Positions 9,237 to 19,170 of a stretch of DNA of 64,000 nt are shown one piece after another. Numbering within the stretch: the stretch's first letter is position 1; each line of letters opens with the position of its first letter. The DNA comes from an uncultured SAR86 cluster bacterium. GTDB taxonomy: Bacteria; Pseudomonadota; Gammaproteobacteria; Magnimaribacterales; D2472. The stretch covers positions 1 to 64,000 of the forward strand of contig CABYNW010000003.1 in the NCBI GenBank assembly GCA_902520495.1. Direction: 5' to 3'. Under the pieces are notes generated by a model. It did not search any database, was not told the DNA's origin, and saw only the letters and a program-made list of their open reading frames with translations. The translations under genes were made by a program, and so were the position numbers.

Positions 9237-9308
9237 TAAAATTTATCTAGTTTACCTATTATCACTTATGTATACTGAGATTTGATTTTAGGGGTATATG
9301 GAGGAAAC

Positions 9309-10988
9309 ATGGGAACATATCCAAGCGATCTAGAGATAGCAAATGCAGCACATAAAAAACCAATTGATGAAATTGCAGAATCAATTGGCATAGAAAAAAA
9401 AGACCTAATCAGATTTGGAGATGATAAAGCCAAGCTTTCTCATAAGCTTGTTAATTCATTATCAAAAAATGATGATGGAAAATTAATACTTGTTACTGCT
9501 ATTTCTCCTACTCCTGCTGGCGAGGGTAAAACAACCACTAGCGTTGGTTTAGTTGATGGATTATGCCATATTGGTAAAAAAGCAATGATATGTTTGAGAG
9601 AACCAAGCTTAGGTCCATGTTTTGGAATGAAAGGTGGTGCTGCAGGAGGTGGAAACGCACAAGTTATTCCAATGACAGATATCAATTTACATTTTACTGG
9701 TGACTTTCATGCAATCGGTGCTGCTCATAATTTACTATCAGCTCTCATAGATAATCATATTCATTGGGATAATGAGCTAAACATTGATCCGAGAAGAATA
9801 ACTTGGAAAAGAGTTGTCGATATGAATGATAGATCATTAAGAGATATTACTTGCGGTCTTGGTGGAACTGGAAATGGAATACCTCGTCAAAGTGGATATG
9901 ATATTACTGTTGCTTCAGAAATAATGGCTGTTTTTTGTTTAGCTTCTGATTTAGATGACCTCCAAATTAGAATTGGAAATATTGTAATAGGATATACAAA
10001 GACCAATGAACCCGTAAGGGCAAAACAATTAAATGCTGATGGTGCTATAACAGCTCTCTTGAAGGATGCATTTCAGCCCAACCTAGTTCAAACATTGGAA
10101 AATAATCCGGCATTCATGCATGGAGGTCCATTTGCAAATATAGCTCATGGATGTAATTCGGTAGTCTCAACAAAAACAGCATTAAAGTTAGCAGATTACG
10201 TAGTGACTGAAGCAGGATTTGGGGCTGATCTTGGTGCTGAAAAATTCTTTGATATTAAATGTAGGAAATCAGGACTCAAGCCAGATGTTGTAGTTTTGGT
10301 TGCCACAACTAAGGCATTAAAAATGCACGGGGGTGTTAAAAAAGATGAGCTTAGCTTAGAAAATGTTAATGCAGTTTTAAAAGGTTGTGAGAACTTAGGA
10401 AAACATATAGAAAATATTGGTAAATTTGGTATTCCCGTCGTTGTTGGAATTAATGATTATGTAACAGATACTGAAAATGAGCACGAGCAAATAATTAATT
10501 TTTGTAAAAATTTAGGCGTTCTTTGTAAAATTTCATCTCACTGGGAGAAAGGTGGAGAGGGGGCTGCAGACTTAGCAGAAGAGGTTGCAAAAATAGCTGA
10601 CTCAAATTCAGCTGAATTTAAAACCTTATACGATGATGAAATGACCTTATGGGATAAGACAGAGCACATCGCCAAAAATATTTATGGAGCTTCTGAAATT
10701 ATTGCTGATAAAAAAGTTCGAAATCAGTTCAAAAAACTTGAGGATGATGGCTTTGGAGAGTATCCAATTTGTATGGCAAAAACTCAATACAGTTTCTCTA
10801 CAGACCCTTTATTAATGGGTGCTCCTGTTGGACATGATGTTCCAATTAAAGAGGTTCGACTTTCAGCTGGTGCTGAATTTATTGTAGTTGTTTGTGGAGA
10901 TATTATGACTATGCCAGGATTGCCAAGAGTTCCAGCTGCTGAAGCTATTGGTCTAGACGAAGAAAAAGAAATAAAAGGATTATTCTAA
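9309..10988 (+). CDS. fhs: Formate--tetrahydrofolate ligase
   Basis: A 559-residue cytoplasmic enzyme that makes 10-formyl-THF from formate, THF and ATP. The P-loop-like TPAGEGKTT is at about 68-76, followed by [19 protein letters not shown] (potassium/formate site region), [17 protein letters not shown] and the TGLGxGIPR-like [13 protein letters not shown] frame-open extension to 9282 exists, but the ATG at 9309 has a strong GGAGGA five bases upstream and gives the family's usual length, so I chose it. It supplies one-carbon units for purine synthesis and may accept formate released by demethylation reactions; a DmdA-like gene lies 25 kb away. Confidence 0.96.
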   Translation: MGTYPSDLEIANAAHKKPIDEIAESIGIEKKDLIRFGDDKAKLSHKLVNSLSKNDDGKLILVTAISPTPAGEGKTTTSVGLVDGLCHIGKKAMICLREPSLGPCFGMKGGAAGGGNAQVIPMTDINLHFTGDFHAIGAAHNLLSALIDNHIHWDNELNIDPRRITWKRVVDMNDRSLRDITCGLGGTGNGIPRQSGYDITVASEIMAVFCLASDLDDLQIRIGNIVIGYTKTNEPVRAKQLNADGAITALLKDAFQPNLVQTLENNPAFMHGGPFANIAHGCNSVVSTKTALKLADYVVTEAGFGADLGAEKFFDIKCRKSGLKPDVVVLVATTKALKMHGGVKKDELSLENVNAVLKGCENLGKHIENIGKFGIPVVVGINDYVTDTENEHEQIINFCKNLGVLCKISSHWEKGGEGAADLAEEVAKIADSNSAEFKTLYDDEMTLWDKTEHIAKNIYGASEIIADKKVRNQFKKLEDDGFGEYPICMAKTQYSFSTDPLLMGAPVGHDVPIKEVRLSAGAEFIVVVCGDIMTMPGLPRVPAAEAIGLDEEKEIKGLF

Positions 10989-11055
10989 AAACCCTTCTAG
11001 TTCATTTATAAGTATTTAGTTATAATTTTATATCTAAAATTTCATGGAGAATGAT

Positions 11056-12480
11056 ATGAGTAACGATTTAAATTTTTATATCAATGGTGAATGGGTAAAG
11101 TCAGATTCAAATGAATTAATTGATGTAATTAACCCAGCCAATGAAGAAGTTATTGGTCAAGTAACCGCTGGAAGAAGAGAAGATATTAATTCAGCAGTTG
11201 ATGCAGCCAGCGAAGCATTTATTTCATTTTCACAATCTTCTAAAGAGGAAAGAATTGATCTTCTCAAAAAAATTATTCAAGAGTATGAAAAAAGATACAA
11301 AGAATTTGCAGAAGTTATTACAAAAGAAATGGGTGCACCTAACTGGTTATCAGAAAGAGCACAGGCAAATACTGGTTTAAAAAATTTTAAAGAAACTCTA
11401 GAAGCTCTTGAAAAATATGAATTTGAAAAGGAAGAAGGGGGCTATATTTTAAGAAAAGAACCTATTGGTGTTATAGGTATGATTACTCCATGGAACTGGC
11501 CTATGAACCAGATAACAACTAAGGTATCTGCAGCTATTGCAGCAGGTTGTACTATGATTCTAAAGCCTAGTGAGATATCTCCATATTGCTCCATGTTGCT
11601 TGCAGAAGTCATGCATGATGCCGGCGTTCCAAAAGGAGTATTTAATCTAGTTAATGGATATGGGCCAATAGTTGGTGCTGCTTTATCAGAACACGAGAAA
11701 GTAGATATGATGTCATTTACTGGCTCAACTAGAGCAGGTATTGCTGTAGCTCAAGCATCAGCAATGACTGTTAAAAGAGTTCAACAAGAATTAGGAGGAA
11801 AATCTGCAAATATTATTTTAGATGATGTTGCAGATATAGAAAAATCAGTAAAAGGCGGTGCTGGACATTGCTTCTTAAATTCTGGTCAATCCTGCAATGC
11901 TCCAACAAAAATGTTAGTTTCTTCAAAAAACTATGATAAAGCAGTAGAAGTTGCTGTAGCTACTGCAAATAGTACAACAGTAGGGGATCCAAATGGTGAG
12001 TTTAGATTGGGACCAATCTCAAATAAAGCTCAGTACGAAAAAGTTATTAAGATGATAGAAATAGGAATTGAAGAAGGTGCAAGGCTTGTTGCTGGTGGAG
12101 TTGAAAAACCTGAAAGTTATGACAAGGGATACTATGTTAAACCAACAGTTTTTGCAGATGTTACCAATGATATGACTATTGCAAAAGAAGAAATCTTCGG
12201 ACCTGTTTTATGTATTATGAGATATGAAACTGAAGAAGAAGCCATTAAGATTGCAAACGATACTGAATATGGTCTTGCTGGATACGTTCAAGGTGAACTA
12301 TCTCATGCAATTGAGATTGGAAATCAAATACGTGCTGGACAGATAACTATTAATGGAGGAGCTGGAGGAAATGCAGCCCCATTTGGAGGTTACAAGTCTT
12401 CAGGTAATGGAAGAGAGCATGGAAAACATGGCATAGAAGAATGCCTTGAAACAAAAGCAATAATTATTCCAGCTAGTTAA
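11056..12480 (+). CDS. NAD(P)-dependent aldehyde dehydrogenase
   Basis: A 474-residue ALDH-superfamily enzyme oxidising an aldehyde to an acid. The cofactor/catalytic landmarks are MITPWNWPMNQ, LKPSE, FTGSTRAG, the general base Glu245 in QELGGKS and the nucleophile Cys280 in NSGQSCNAPT. Substrate cannot be assigned. Three in-phase or nearby ATGs occur; 11056 is preferred because GGAG lies six bases upstream, although 11044 would add four residues. A TATAAT at 11021-11026 may be its -10 box. Its stop overlaps the convergent class II aldolase gene by 4 bases. Confidence 0.92.
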   Translation: MSNDLNFYINGEWVKSDSNELIDVINPANEEVIGQVTAGRREDINSAVDAASEAFISFSQSSKEERIDLLKKIIQEYEKRYKEFAEVITKEMGAPNWLSERAQANTGLKNFKETLEALEKYEFEKEEGGYILRKEPIGVIGMITPWNWPMNQITTKVSAAIAAGCTMILKPSEISPYCSMLLAEVMHDAGVPKGVFNLVNGYGPIVGAALSEHEKVDMMSFTGSTRAGIAVAQASAMTVKRVQQELGGKSANIILDDVADIEKSVKGGAGHCFLNSGQSCNAPTKMLVSSKNYDKAVEVAVATANSTTVGDPNGEFRLGPISNKAQYEKVIKMIEIGIEEGARLVAGGVEKPESYDKGYYVKPTVFADVTNDMTIAKEEIFGPVLCIMRYETEEEAIKIANDTEYGLAGYVQGELSHAIEIGNQIRAGQITINGGAGGNAAPFGGYKSSGNGREHGKHGIEECLETKAIIIPAS

Positions 12481-13286
12481 TCTAAAAGCTCAGGCTGCAT
12501 TTTTATAATTTTATCAAATGCAGGCTGATAGCTTGCCCATGCAGCAATATCGTTGGCAATAAACTCTCTTGTTTTAATTGCAGTCTCATGTGGAATAATT
12601 TTTGGTTGACCTGCAGCTTCTGCCATGAGTTGTGCCTGACAACATCTTTCCATCGACATATAAAACCATAAAGCGATATCAACTGAGGGACCTGTTGTTA
12701 AAATTCCATGATTTTGTAGTATTGCAACTTTCTTATCACCTAAAGCCTTGGCAATTTCATCTCCTTCATCAACCTCCTCAACAACACCAGAGAAATCTTC
12801 ATAAATGCCTTGATTTTCATAAAAAGCACACGCATCTTGAGAAATTGGATCTAATAATTTTCCAAGAGTAGAAAATGTTCTTCCATAAATTGAATGAGAA
12901 TGAGCTGCAGCATTAACATCTGGCCTAGCTTTATGAAGTCTTGAATGTATTGCAAATGCAGCAATATTTACATCTTTATCTCCTTGAACCACTTTTCCAT
13001 CATGATTAACTAACAATAGATCTGATACAGAAATTTGAGAAAAGTGAACACCTAAGGGATTTACCCAAAAATGGTCCTTAAATTCAGGATCTCTATAGGT
13101 AATATGACCAGCAACTCCCTCATTAAATCCAAAGTAGTCAAATAGTCTAAAACCAGCAGCTAATTTTTCTAATTGATTTCGTCTTTCCTCAGCTGGGTTT
13201 GCAAATTCCTGAAAAACAAGTCCCTTTTCTTTAATAGGTAATTTACCATTGGTAATATCAATTTTTATTGGCGCAACATTTGACAT
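12477..13286 (-). CDS. Class II aldolase/adducin-family protein
   Basis: A 269-residue protein of the class II (zinc) aldolase/adducin head family, related to L-fuculose-phosphate aldolase. The zinc ligands are visible as AAHSHSIYGR and, later, LQNHGIL; the acidic residue in VVEEVDEGDE may be catalytic. The N-terminal part resembles members with unassigned substrates. The reading frame is open to 13331, but ATG 13286 has an AGGAG ten bases upstream and is the more natural start. It is divergent from fumC and convergent with the aldehyde dehydrogenase. Confidence 0.85.
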   Translation of the reverse strand: MSNVAPIKIDITNGKLPIKEKGLVFQEFANPAEERRNQLEKLAAGFRLFDYFGFNEGVAGHITYRDPEFKDHFWVNPLGVHFSQISVSDLLLVNHDGKVVQGDKDVNIAAFAIHSRLHKARPDVNAAAHSHSIYGRTFSTLGKLLDPISQDACAFYENQGIYEDFSGVVEEVDEGDEIAKALGDKKVAILQNHGILTTGPSVDIALWFYMSMERCCQAQLMAEAAGQPKIIPHETAIKTREFIANDIAAWASYQPAFDKIIKMQPELLD

Positions 13287-13345
13287 AGTTTTTATACTCC
13301 TAAGCTCAATAATGTTAAAATAGCTTATCAAATTAAGGACTAAAT

Positions 13346-14737
13346 ATGAAATTTAGAATTGAAAAAGACAGTATTGGTGAAGTTAAAGTGCCTGCAAAAG
13401 CATTATGGGGGGCTCAAACGCAACGAGCAGTAAATAATTTCCCTATAAGCGGCATAAAGATGGATTTTCCTTTTACTAAATCATTTGTATCTTCGTTAGG
13501 CCTTATTAAAGATGCTGCAGCTAAAGCTAATTTAAGACTAAAATTAATTTCTTCAAAAAAATCTAAAGCAATTTCGAAGGCCTCCAAAGAAATTTGGCAA
13601 GAAAAACATCATCATGAATTCCCTATTGATGTATTTCAAACCGGATCGGGAACAAGTTCAAACATGAATGCTAATGAGGTTATAGCTAACATAGCAGCTA
13701 AGTACGCAAAAGTTGAAATTAGCCCAAATGATGATGTAAATATGAGTCAAAGCAGCAATGATGTTATACCCACTGCAATTAAAATTAGCGCTCATATAGA
13801 TTTAACTAAAAAGCTTTTTCCGGCATTAGATGATTTAATTAAATCAATTGATGGTAAGGCTGAATCTTTTAAAGGAACCATTAAGACTGGTAGAACCCAT
13901 TTAATGGATGCGATGCCTATCGATTTTTCAGAGGAATTAAAAGCATGGTCTAGTCAATTAAAATCTTCAAAAGAGATGTTAAACATTTTAGAAAAGAAAC
14001 TTCTTGAACTTCCTCAGGGCGGAACTGCTGTTGGAAGTGGTATCAATGCTCATAAACAATTTTCAAAATATTTTGCTCAAGAAATGACAAAGTTGTTGGG
14101 TAACAACTCAAAATGTTCACCAGCTAAAAATTTTTATCATGAACTTAGTGCTCAAGATTGCTCGGTTCAATTATCAGGAGAATTAAAAAATCTAGCTATT
14201 ATATTAATGAAAGTTTCAAATGATCTCAGATGGATGAATAGTGGACCACTAGCTGGAGTATCTGATATTGAACTAAAAGCTTTACAACCTGGAAGCAGTA
14301 TTATGCCTGGTAAAGTAAATCCAGTGATTCCTGAAGCAGTTGCTATGACCTCAGCAGATGTTATTGGAAATGATGTAACAATAACTATTGCAGCTCAATC
14401 TGGAAGTTTTCAATTAAATGTTATGTTACCTGTAATAGCTTACAACCTTTTAAAAAGCATTAATCTTTTAAGTGGCTCTATGAATGCATTATCGAAGAAG
14501 GCTGTAAAGACATTTAAAGTTAATCATAAAAATTTAGAACTTTCATTATCCAAAAATCCAATATTAGTAACTGCATTAAATCCAATTATTGGATACGAAA
14601 AAGCAGCAGCAATTGCAAAAAAAGCATATAAAGAAAATAGGCCAATAATTGAGGTCGCAGCAGAAGAAACAGATCTAACAAAAGCAAAACTTAAAAAATT
14701 ACTTGATCCATCAAAGCTTGCTAAGGGCGGTATATAA
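13346..14737 (+). CDS. fumC: Class II fumarate hydratase
   Basis: A 463-residue iron-independent fumarase of the TCA cycle (fumarate to malate). Seen directly are TGSGTSSNMNANEV, TGRTH with the catalytic His185, QGGTAVGSGINAH and the superfamily signature GSSIMPGKVNP (316-326) with Ser318 on the mobile loop. Length matches E. coli FumC (467). Aspartase and argininosuccinate lyase share the signature, but the rest of the pattern is fumarase. The next gene (phhB) starts 2 bases after its stop. Confidence 0.95.
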   Translation: MKFRIEKDSIGEVKVPAKALWGAQTQRAVNNFPISGIKMDFPFTKSFVSSLGLIKDAAAKANLRLKLISSKKSKAISKASKEIWQEKHHHEFPIDVFQTGSGTSSNMNANEVIANIAAKYAKVEISPNDDVNMSQSSNDVIPTAIKISAHIDLTKKLFPALDDLIKSIDGKAESFKGTIKTGRTHLMDAMPIDFSEELKAWSSQLKSSKEMLNILEKKLLELPQGGTAVGSGINAHKQFSKYFAQEMTKLLGNNSKCSPAKNFYHELSAQDCSVQLSGELKNLAIILMKVSNDLRWMNSGPLAGVSDIELKALQPGSSIMPGKVNPVIPEAVAMTSADVIGNDVTITIAAQSGSFQLNVMLPVIAYNLLKSINLLSGSMNALSKKAVKTFKVNHKNLELSLSKNPILVTALNPIIGYEKAAAIAKKAYKENRPIIEVAAEETDLTKAKLKKLLDPSKLAKGGI

Positions 14738-14739
14738 AA

Positions 14740-15090
14740 TTGTCAAACGAACTTTCTCAAAGCAGCTGTGAGGCTTGCCGAGTAGATGCTCCTATGCTAA
14801 CTGATCAAGAAATCAAAGAGCTTGCTCCTCTGATACCTTCATGGATAGTGCATGAAGAGGAGGATATCAAAAGACTAATATGTTCTTTTGCTTTCTCTAG
14901 TTATGAGGATTCTGTTAGCTTTACAAATAAAGTAGCTCAACTAGCTGAAGAAGAGGATCACCATCCTGAGATTATCCTAGAATGGGGTAATGTAACTGTT
15001 TCTTGGTGGTCGCATAAAATAAAAGGCCTTCATAAAAATGATTTCATCTGTGCATCCAAAACAGATAATCTTTTTAAAGAATCAAAATAA
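14740..15090 (+). CDS. phhB: Pterin-4a-carbinolamine dehydratase
   Basis: A 116-residue enzyme that dehydrates 4a-hydroxytetrahydrobiopterin, recycling the cofactor of aromatic amino acid hydroxylases; it may also be a cofactor or folate accessory where no hydroxylase exists. The N-terminal CEACRVDAP and the core EEDHHPEIILEWGNVTVSWW, then SHKIKGLHKND, match Pseudomonas PhhB-type proteins, with both active-site His in DHHP. TTG at 14740 is the start that fits the family N-terminus. No phenylalanine hydroxylase gene lies in the window. Confidence 0.92.
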   Translation: MSNELSQSSCEACRVDAPMLTDQEIKELAPLIPSWIVHEEEDIKRLICSFAFSSYEDSVSFTNKVAQLAEEEDHHPEIILEWGNVTVSWWSHKIKGLHKNDFICASKTDNLFKESK

Positions 15091-15105
15091 ATAATAATTT
15101 AAAAA

Positions 15106-15333
15106 ATGAATCAAAATGAAAAGCCATATCAATTCCTAGCTTGGGCTGCAACAGCAATATTAATTCTTGCTGCTATCTTGGCTAGTTTTGTACCGGCTTT
15201 AGAATATCACCACTGGGCATTTATCATAGCCAATTCTTTATGGGTTATTGTTGGATTCTTGTGGAAAGAAACGACTCTAGTAGTTTTAAATGCCGGCCTA
15301 ACAATAATATATATCCTAGGCTTGATTTTATAA
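15106..15333 (+). CDS. Small membrane protein of unknown function
   Basis: A 75-residue protein with three closely packed hydrophobic segments (about 12-30, 36-53 and 56-75), short loops and a cytoplasmic-looking polar start (MNQNEKPYQ). No family is recognised. It follows phhB by 15 bases and its last codons overlap the convergent NCS2 permease gene by 6 bases. Its placement suggests co-transcription with fumC and phhB. Confidence 0.6.
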   Translation: MNQNEKPYQFLAWAATAILILAAILASFVPALEYHHWAFIIANSLWVIVGFLWKETTLVVLNAGLTIIYILGLIL

Positions 15334-16626
15334 AAATATAAATTTTGAAATAAAAATTATAGTTAAAAACCATGCAGCTGATGTTATGTTTTTTATTTCA
15401 CCGTTTGTAATTTTTAAAACTACATAGGATAAAAAGCCAAGACCAATTCCATCAGCAATTGAAAATGTTAAAGGTATCATTATCAAAATCACCAATGCAG
15501 GTAAAAGTTCAGTCGCATGAGACCAGTTAAGTTTTTCCATTCCGCCAAGCATTAAGATAGCTACATATACTAAAGCACCTGCAGTAGCATATGCTGGAAT
15601 AATAGAAGCTAATGGCGATAAAAACATTGCCAAAACAAATAAGAATCCTACAATCACAGCTGTGAGACCAGTTCTACCTCCAGCTTCAACACCTGCAGAA
15701 CTTTCAACATAACTTGTTACTGGAGAACATCCAAAAAATGTACCAAATATACTAGCTCCGCTATCTGCCTTAAGGGCCTTATCAAGATTTTCAGCCTCAC
15801 CATTTTCATCTAATAAATTAGCTCTTGTAGCTACGCCAACTAAAGTTCCTGTTGTATCAAATAAGTTAACAAATAGAAAAGACATAATTACTGTCAGCAT
15901 ACTTAGATTCAAAGCTCCAAGAATATCTAATTTCATAAAAGTTGGTGCGATATCAGGTGGAGATGAAATTATTCCATTAAATTGAATAAGATCAGCAAAA
16001 ATTGAAACAACAGTTATTATCAATATTCCTATAATAATAGCGCCTGGTATTTTCCTAATAGATAACGCTGAGATAATAAGAAAGCCGATTGCAGCAAGAA
16101 GTGTTTCAATTTTTGTAAAATCACCTAGTGCTAATAGCGTTGCATCATTAGTGATTATTATGCCGCCACTTTTAAGTCCAATTATTCCAATAAATAGCCC
16201 AACTCCAGCTCCCATCGCAATTCTCAGATTCATTGGTATGCTTGCAATCATCCAACTCCTTAGGTTTGTTACACTCATAACAAAAAATAAAATACCGGCT
16301 ATGAAAACTGCTCCTAGCGCAACCTCCCATGCATAACCCATTTCTCCGACCACTGTATATGTAAAAAAAGCATTTAAACCCATTCCAGGAGCCAGACCAA
16401 TTGGCCAATTAGCAAAAATTCCCATTACAAAACAAGCAATAGCAGCTGCTAGACAAGTCCCAACAAAAATAGCACCTTTATCCATTCCACTTGCTTCCAT
16501 TATTTGAGGATTGACAAAAATAATATATGCCATTGTCAAAAAGGTTGTAAAACCAGCAATAATTTCAGACTTAATATCAGTGTTGTTAAGATCTAGTTTA
16601 AAGAAATCGTTAAGAAAATTTTTCAT
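15328..16626 (-). CDS. NCS2-family purine permease (AzgA/GhxP type)
   Basis: A 432-residue inner-membrane transporter with about 12-14 hydrophobic segments. The family motifs NPQIMEASGMDKGAIFVGTC (near the N-terminus), GLAPGMGLNAFFTY and, in the re-entrant region, SPVTSYVESSAGVEAGGRTG place it in the AzgA-like branch of NCS2, whose members import guanine, hypoxanthine or adenine with protons. The purine role fits the nearby phosphoribosyltransferase, guaB, guaA and apt genes. It is transcribed away from the TonB receptor across a 159-base gap. Confidence 0.92.
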   Translation of the reverse strand: MKNFLNDFFKLDLNNTDIKSEIIAGFTTFLTMAYIIFVNPQIMEASGMDKGAIFVGTCLAAAIACFVMGIFANWPIGLAPGMGLNAFFTYTVVGEMGYAWEVALGAVFIAGILFFVMSVTNLRSWMIASIPMNLRIAMGAGVGLFIGIIGLKSGGIIITNDATLLALGDFTKIETLLAAIGFLIISALSIRKIPGAIIIGILIITVVSIFADLIQFNGIISSPPDIAPTFMKLDILGALNLSMLTVIMSFLFVNLFDTTGTLVGVATRANLLDENGEAENLDKALKADSGASIFGTFFGCSPVTSYVESSAGVEAGGRTGLTAVIVGFLFVLAMFLSPLASIIPAYATAGALVYVAILMLGGMEKLNWSHATELLPALVILIMIPLTFSIADGIGLGFLSYVVLKITNGEIKNITSAAWFLTIIFISKFIFL

Positions 16627-16667
16627 GCAAATAAGTATATTCTATCTAGTACAGATGTTAATGAAAG

Positions 16668-16680
16668 TGTTAATATAACA
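16668..16680. promoter_or_regulatory. Small palindrome upstream of the sigma-54-like promoter
   Basis: TGTTA-ATA-TAACA is a perfect 5-bp inverted repeat inside a larger pair TAATG (16659-16663) and CATTA (16679-16683). It sits about 50-60 bases upstream of the -24 element, a place where an activator could bind. AT-rich sequence makes chance palindromes common, so support is weak. Confidence 0.25.
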
Positions 16681-16725
16681 TTAGAATTTTTATTACTTGC
16701 AAAAACTTAAATTTATATATTTATT

Positions 16726-16741
16726 TGGCACTGAAGTTGCA
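16726..16741 (+). promoter_or_regulatory. Sigma-54 (RpoN) -24/-12 promoter
   Basis: TGGCAC-TGAAG-TTGCA matches the RpoN consensus (TGGCAC, five bases, TTGCA/T) at all 11 specified positions, with correct spacing between the GG and GC elements. Transcription would begin near 16752, about 34 bases before the ATG of the TonB receptor. It is in the right orientation and in the only sizeable gap of this region. Confidence 0.65.
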
Positions 16742-16785
16742 TATATTTATATAAATAATACATCTATAAAGAGGATACATTTATT

Positions 16786-19110
16786 ATGAAATTTACTATG
16801 TTATTAAGGGCATCGTTTGCTTCCATTCTATTATTTTCTATTACAAATAACATTTCAGCTCAAGAAGGAGAATTGGTATTTGAGGAAGTTATTGTTACTG
16901 CTGAAAAAAGAGATGAAAGCCTTCAGACTGTTTCACAAGCTGTTACTGCTATTACTGATTCAGAGATTGAAGCAAAAAATATTAATTCTTTTGTTGATTT
17001 ATCAAGCATTGTACCTGGTGTAACAGTTGCTAAAAACGAAGGATATAAAACAGTTATTTCTATCAGAGGTGTTGGTAATGAGACAAACCAAAATGCTATT
17101 GCAGCACCTTCTGTTGCATATCATATGGATGGCATCTTTATTGCCTCTCCGTTTTCATTGCAAACAGACTTTTTAGATGTTCAAAGAATTGAAGTATTAA
17201 GAGGTCCTCAAGGAACTCTCTTTGGTCAAAACTCAACTGGTGGAGCTATCAATGTTATTAGCAACAAGCCCTCTATGGATGAAAGTTTTTCCAAAGCAGA
17301 TGTTACTGTTGGTAATTATGGTTTACAAAAAGTTCGTGCAATAACAAATATTCCATTATCAGATAATGTTTCTACAAAATTTTCTTTTGTTATGACTGAA
17401 AGAGATGGTTTTTCAAAAAATATTTTCACAGGACAAGATTTGGATGATGCGTCAAACATTAGCATTAGAAGTGACTGGATGATTGAGCTAAATGATACAT
17501 CTTCATTGAGAATATTTGGGCAGTATTTTGATGTAGATAGAAACGGCGCAGCTATAAGAGGAATAGATGATCAGTCACCAGGAATGCGAAAATTGTCTCA
17601 AAATACAATTTCTAATCAAGAGCTTACTTCTTCTGTGATTGCAATGATTTTTGAATCAGATTTAGGATTTGCAAATCTAAAAATTTTAGCAAGCTCACAA
17701 GATGATGATATGTCAGTAACTAGAGATAATGACCGTCATAATTTTGGAGATCTCGTATTATCTATTCCAGGTTTAGGGTCAGGTTCTACTTATCAGCAGG
17801 CAGAATTCCGTCCTGAGACCTCAGTTGTTGAAACGAAAACTTTTGAAATTAACCTTATTTCAAATGAACCCTTGATGGATGGGAAGCTCGACTGGACTGT
17901 GGGAGCCTTTTATATGGAACATGAAATAGAAAATGTGATAAGAGGTTACAGAGATGATGATCTTGACGGAGTATTTAAATATGTCTGTGATGCATCTTTT
18001 GCTGATCCGAATTATTGTTATCAGCATGATTATGGTATACCAGGCAGATTTGATATTTTTGGTCCAGGTGCTGATGTTGACTTTTTTACAGATGCTTTTC
18101 CATATAGAGAATCTTTTTCAGTTTATGCTCAAACTACCTATAGTTTTAGTGATACTTTTAGGCTTGTTACTGGATTAAGATACTCCGAAGATACTTTTGG
18201 AACAGATGTTACAAACTTTCTAAATACTGAAAGCTTTCAAGCAGAAGGTACGACAGATGAAACTACCACAAGAATCACTGGTGAGTATGACTTAGCTGAA
18301 GCAACAATGGTTTATTTAACATTTGCTAGTGGGTTTAAACCTGGCGGAAGTAACTTAACCTTTGGTTTTGACAATGATAATGCTCCCCCAATGGTTTTTC
18401 CTACGTTTGAAGCAGAAACTGTTGATTCCGTTGAATTTGGATTAAAAACTGATTTACTTGATGGAAGAGCAAGAGCAAATATTGCTGCTTTTTCATATGA
18501 TTATGAGAACTTACAATTTCAAGCTACTGATCCAGACCCCTATAGAGGAGGCGTAGCAAATATACCTGATTCAGAAATGTCTGGTATTGAAATAGAATTT
18601 ACTGGATTAGTAACTGATTCATTTACGGTTGATATGAATTTCTCTTTCCTTGATTCAGAAGTTACATCAGATTATGACGTACTTGATAATGTTGATGCTT
18701 ATCAGTATTTCTTTGGTCAAGAAGATTTAAGATATGGACTTAGAGAAAATGTTAAAGGTAATAAACTTGCAAAGACTCCTGAATTTACAGCTGATGTAAA
18801 TTTCACATATGAAACAGATTTATCATCTGGAAACTTGCTAACGGCTGTTGTGCAATATGTTAAAAGGGGAGAACTTGAACAACGTGTTTCAAATAATCCT
18901 ATTGTAGATTCAATAGGGGCATATGCAGTTGTAAACCTTACCCTGGGAATTGATTTTACAAATGATATGGGATTAGACTTTATGATTCTTAATGCAACTG
19001 ATAAGGATGGCGTAAATTCGAGTATGACAGATGTCTTTGGTGTAGCTGCTACAGGCCTTGAGCTAATACCACCAAGACAATTTATGACAAGAATTAGTTA
19101 TAACTTCTGA
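16786..19110 (+). CDS. TonB-dependent outer-membrane receptor
   Basis: A 774-residue outer-membrane transporter. It has a signal peptide (about 1-25, ending ISA), a TonB box-like EEVIVTAEKR just after it, a plug domain with VYHMDGI-like AYHMDGIFIAS and LRGPQGTLFGQNSTGGAINV, and a 22-strand-type barrel ending in Phe (RISYNF), the usual insertion signal. Substrate is unknown; plugs of this type occur in many carbohydrate, siderophore and hydrophobic-compound receptors. Upstream lies a sigma-54-like promoter, suggesting control by an enhancer-binding protein and perhaps nutrient status. A GAGG at 16771-16774 is rather far from the ATG. Confidence 0.93.
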   Translation: MKFTMLLRASFASILLFSITNNISAQEGELVFEEVIVTAEKRDESLQTVSQAVTAITDSEIEAKNINSFVDLSSIVPGVTVAKNEGYKTVISIRGVGNETNQNAIAAPSVAYHMDGIFIASPFSLQTDFLDVQRIEVLRGPQGTLFGQNSTGGAINVISNKPSMDESFSKADVTVGNYGLQKVRAITNIPLSDNVSTKFSFVMTERDGFSKNIFTGQDLDDASNISIRSDWMIELNDTSSLRIFGQYFDVDRNGAAIRGIDDQSPGMRKLSQNTISNQELTSSVIAMIFESDLGFANLKILASSQDDDMSVTRDNDRHNFGDLVLSIPGLGSGSTYQQAEFRPETSVVETKTFEINLISNEPLMDGKLDWTVGAFYMEHEIENVIRGYRDDDLDGVFKYVCDASFADPNYCYQHDYGIPGRFDIFGPGADVDFFTDAFPYRESFSVYAQTTYSFSDTFRLVTGLRYSEDTFGTDVTNFLNTESFQAEGTTDETTTRITGEYDLAEATMVYLTFASGFKPGGSNLTFGFDNDNAPPMVFPTFEAETVDSVEFGLKTDLLDGRARANIAAFSYDYENLQFQATDPDPYRGGVANIPDSEMSGIEIEFTGLVTDSFTVDMNFSFLDSEVTSDYDVLDNVDAYQYFFGQEDLRYGLRENVKGNKLAKTPEFTADVNFTYETDLSSGNLLTAVVQYVKRGELEQRVSNNPIVDSIGAYAVVNLTLGIDFTNDMGLDFMILNATDKDGVNSSMTDVFGVAATGLELIPPRQFMTRISYNF

Positions 19111-19129
19111 TTTCTTTTATTCTTAAAGT

Positions 19130-19161
19130 TATAATTCACTCAAAGGGCCATATAGGCCCTT
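19130..19161 (+). promoter_or_regulatory. -10 box followed by a 5'-end hairpin ahead of the phosphoribosyltransferase gene
   Basis: TATAAT at 19130-19135 would start transcription near 19142. Exactly there lies a hairpin, AAGGGCC (19143-19149) paired with GGCCCTT (19155-19161) around a 5-base loop, ending nine bases before the ATG at 19171. There is no T tract, so it is not a standard terminator on the plus strand. It may be a 5' stabilising or attenuating stem. Confidence 0.4.
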
Positions 19162-19170
19162 AGAGAAAAT

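Noticed and set aside
9282-9308. Upstream start for formate-THF ligase
   Set aside because: A nine-codon extension from TTG lacks a ribosome site, while ATG 9309 has a strong GGAGGA and the usual family N-terminus.
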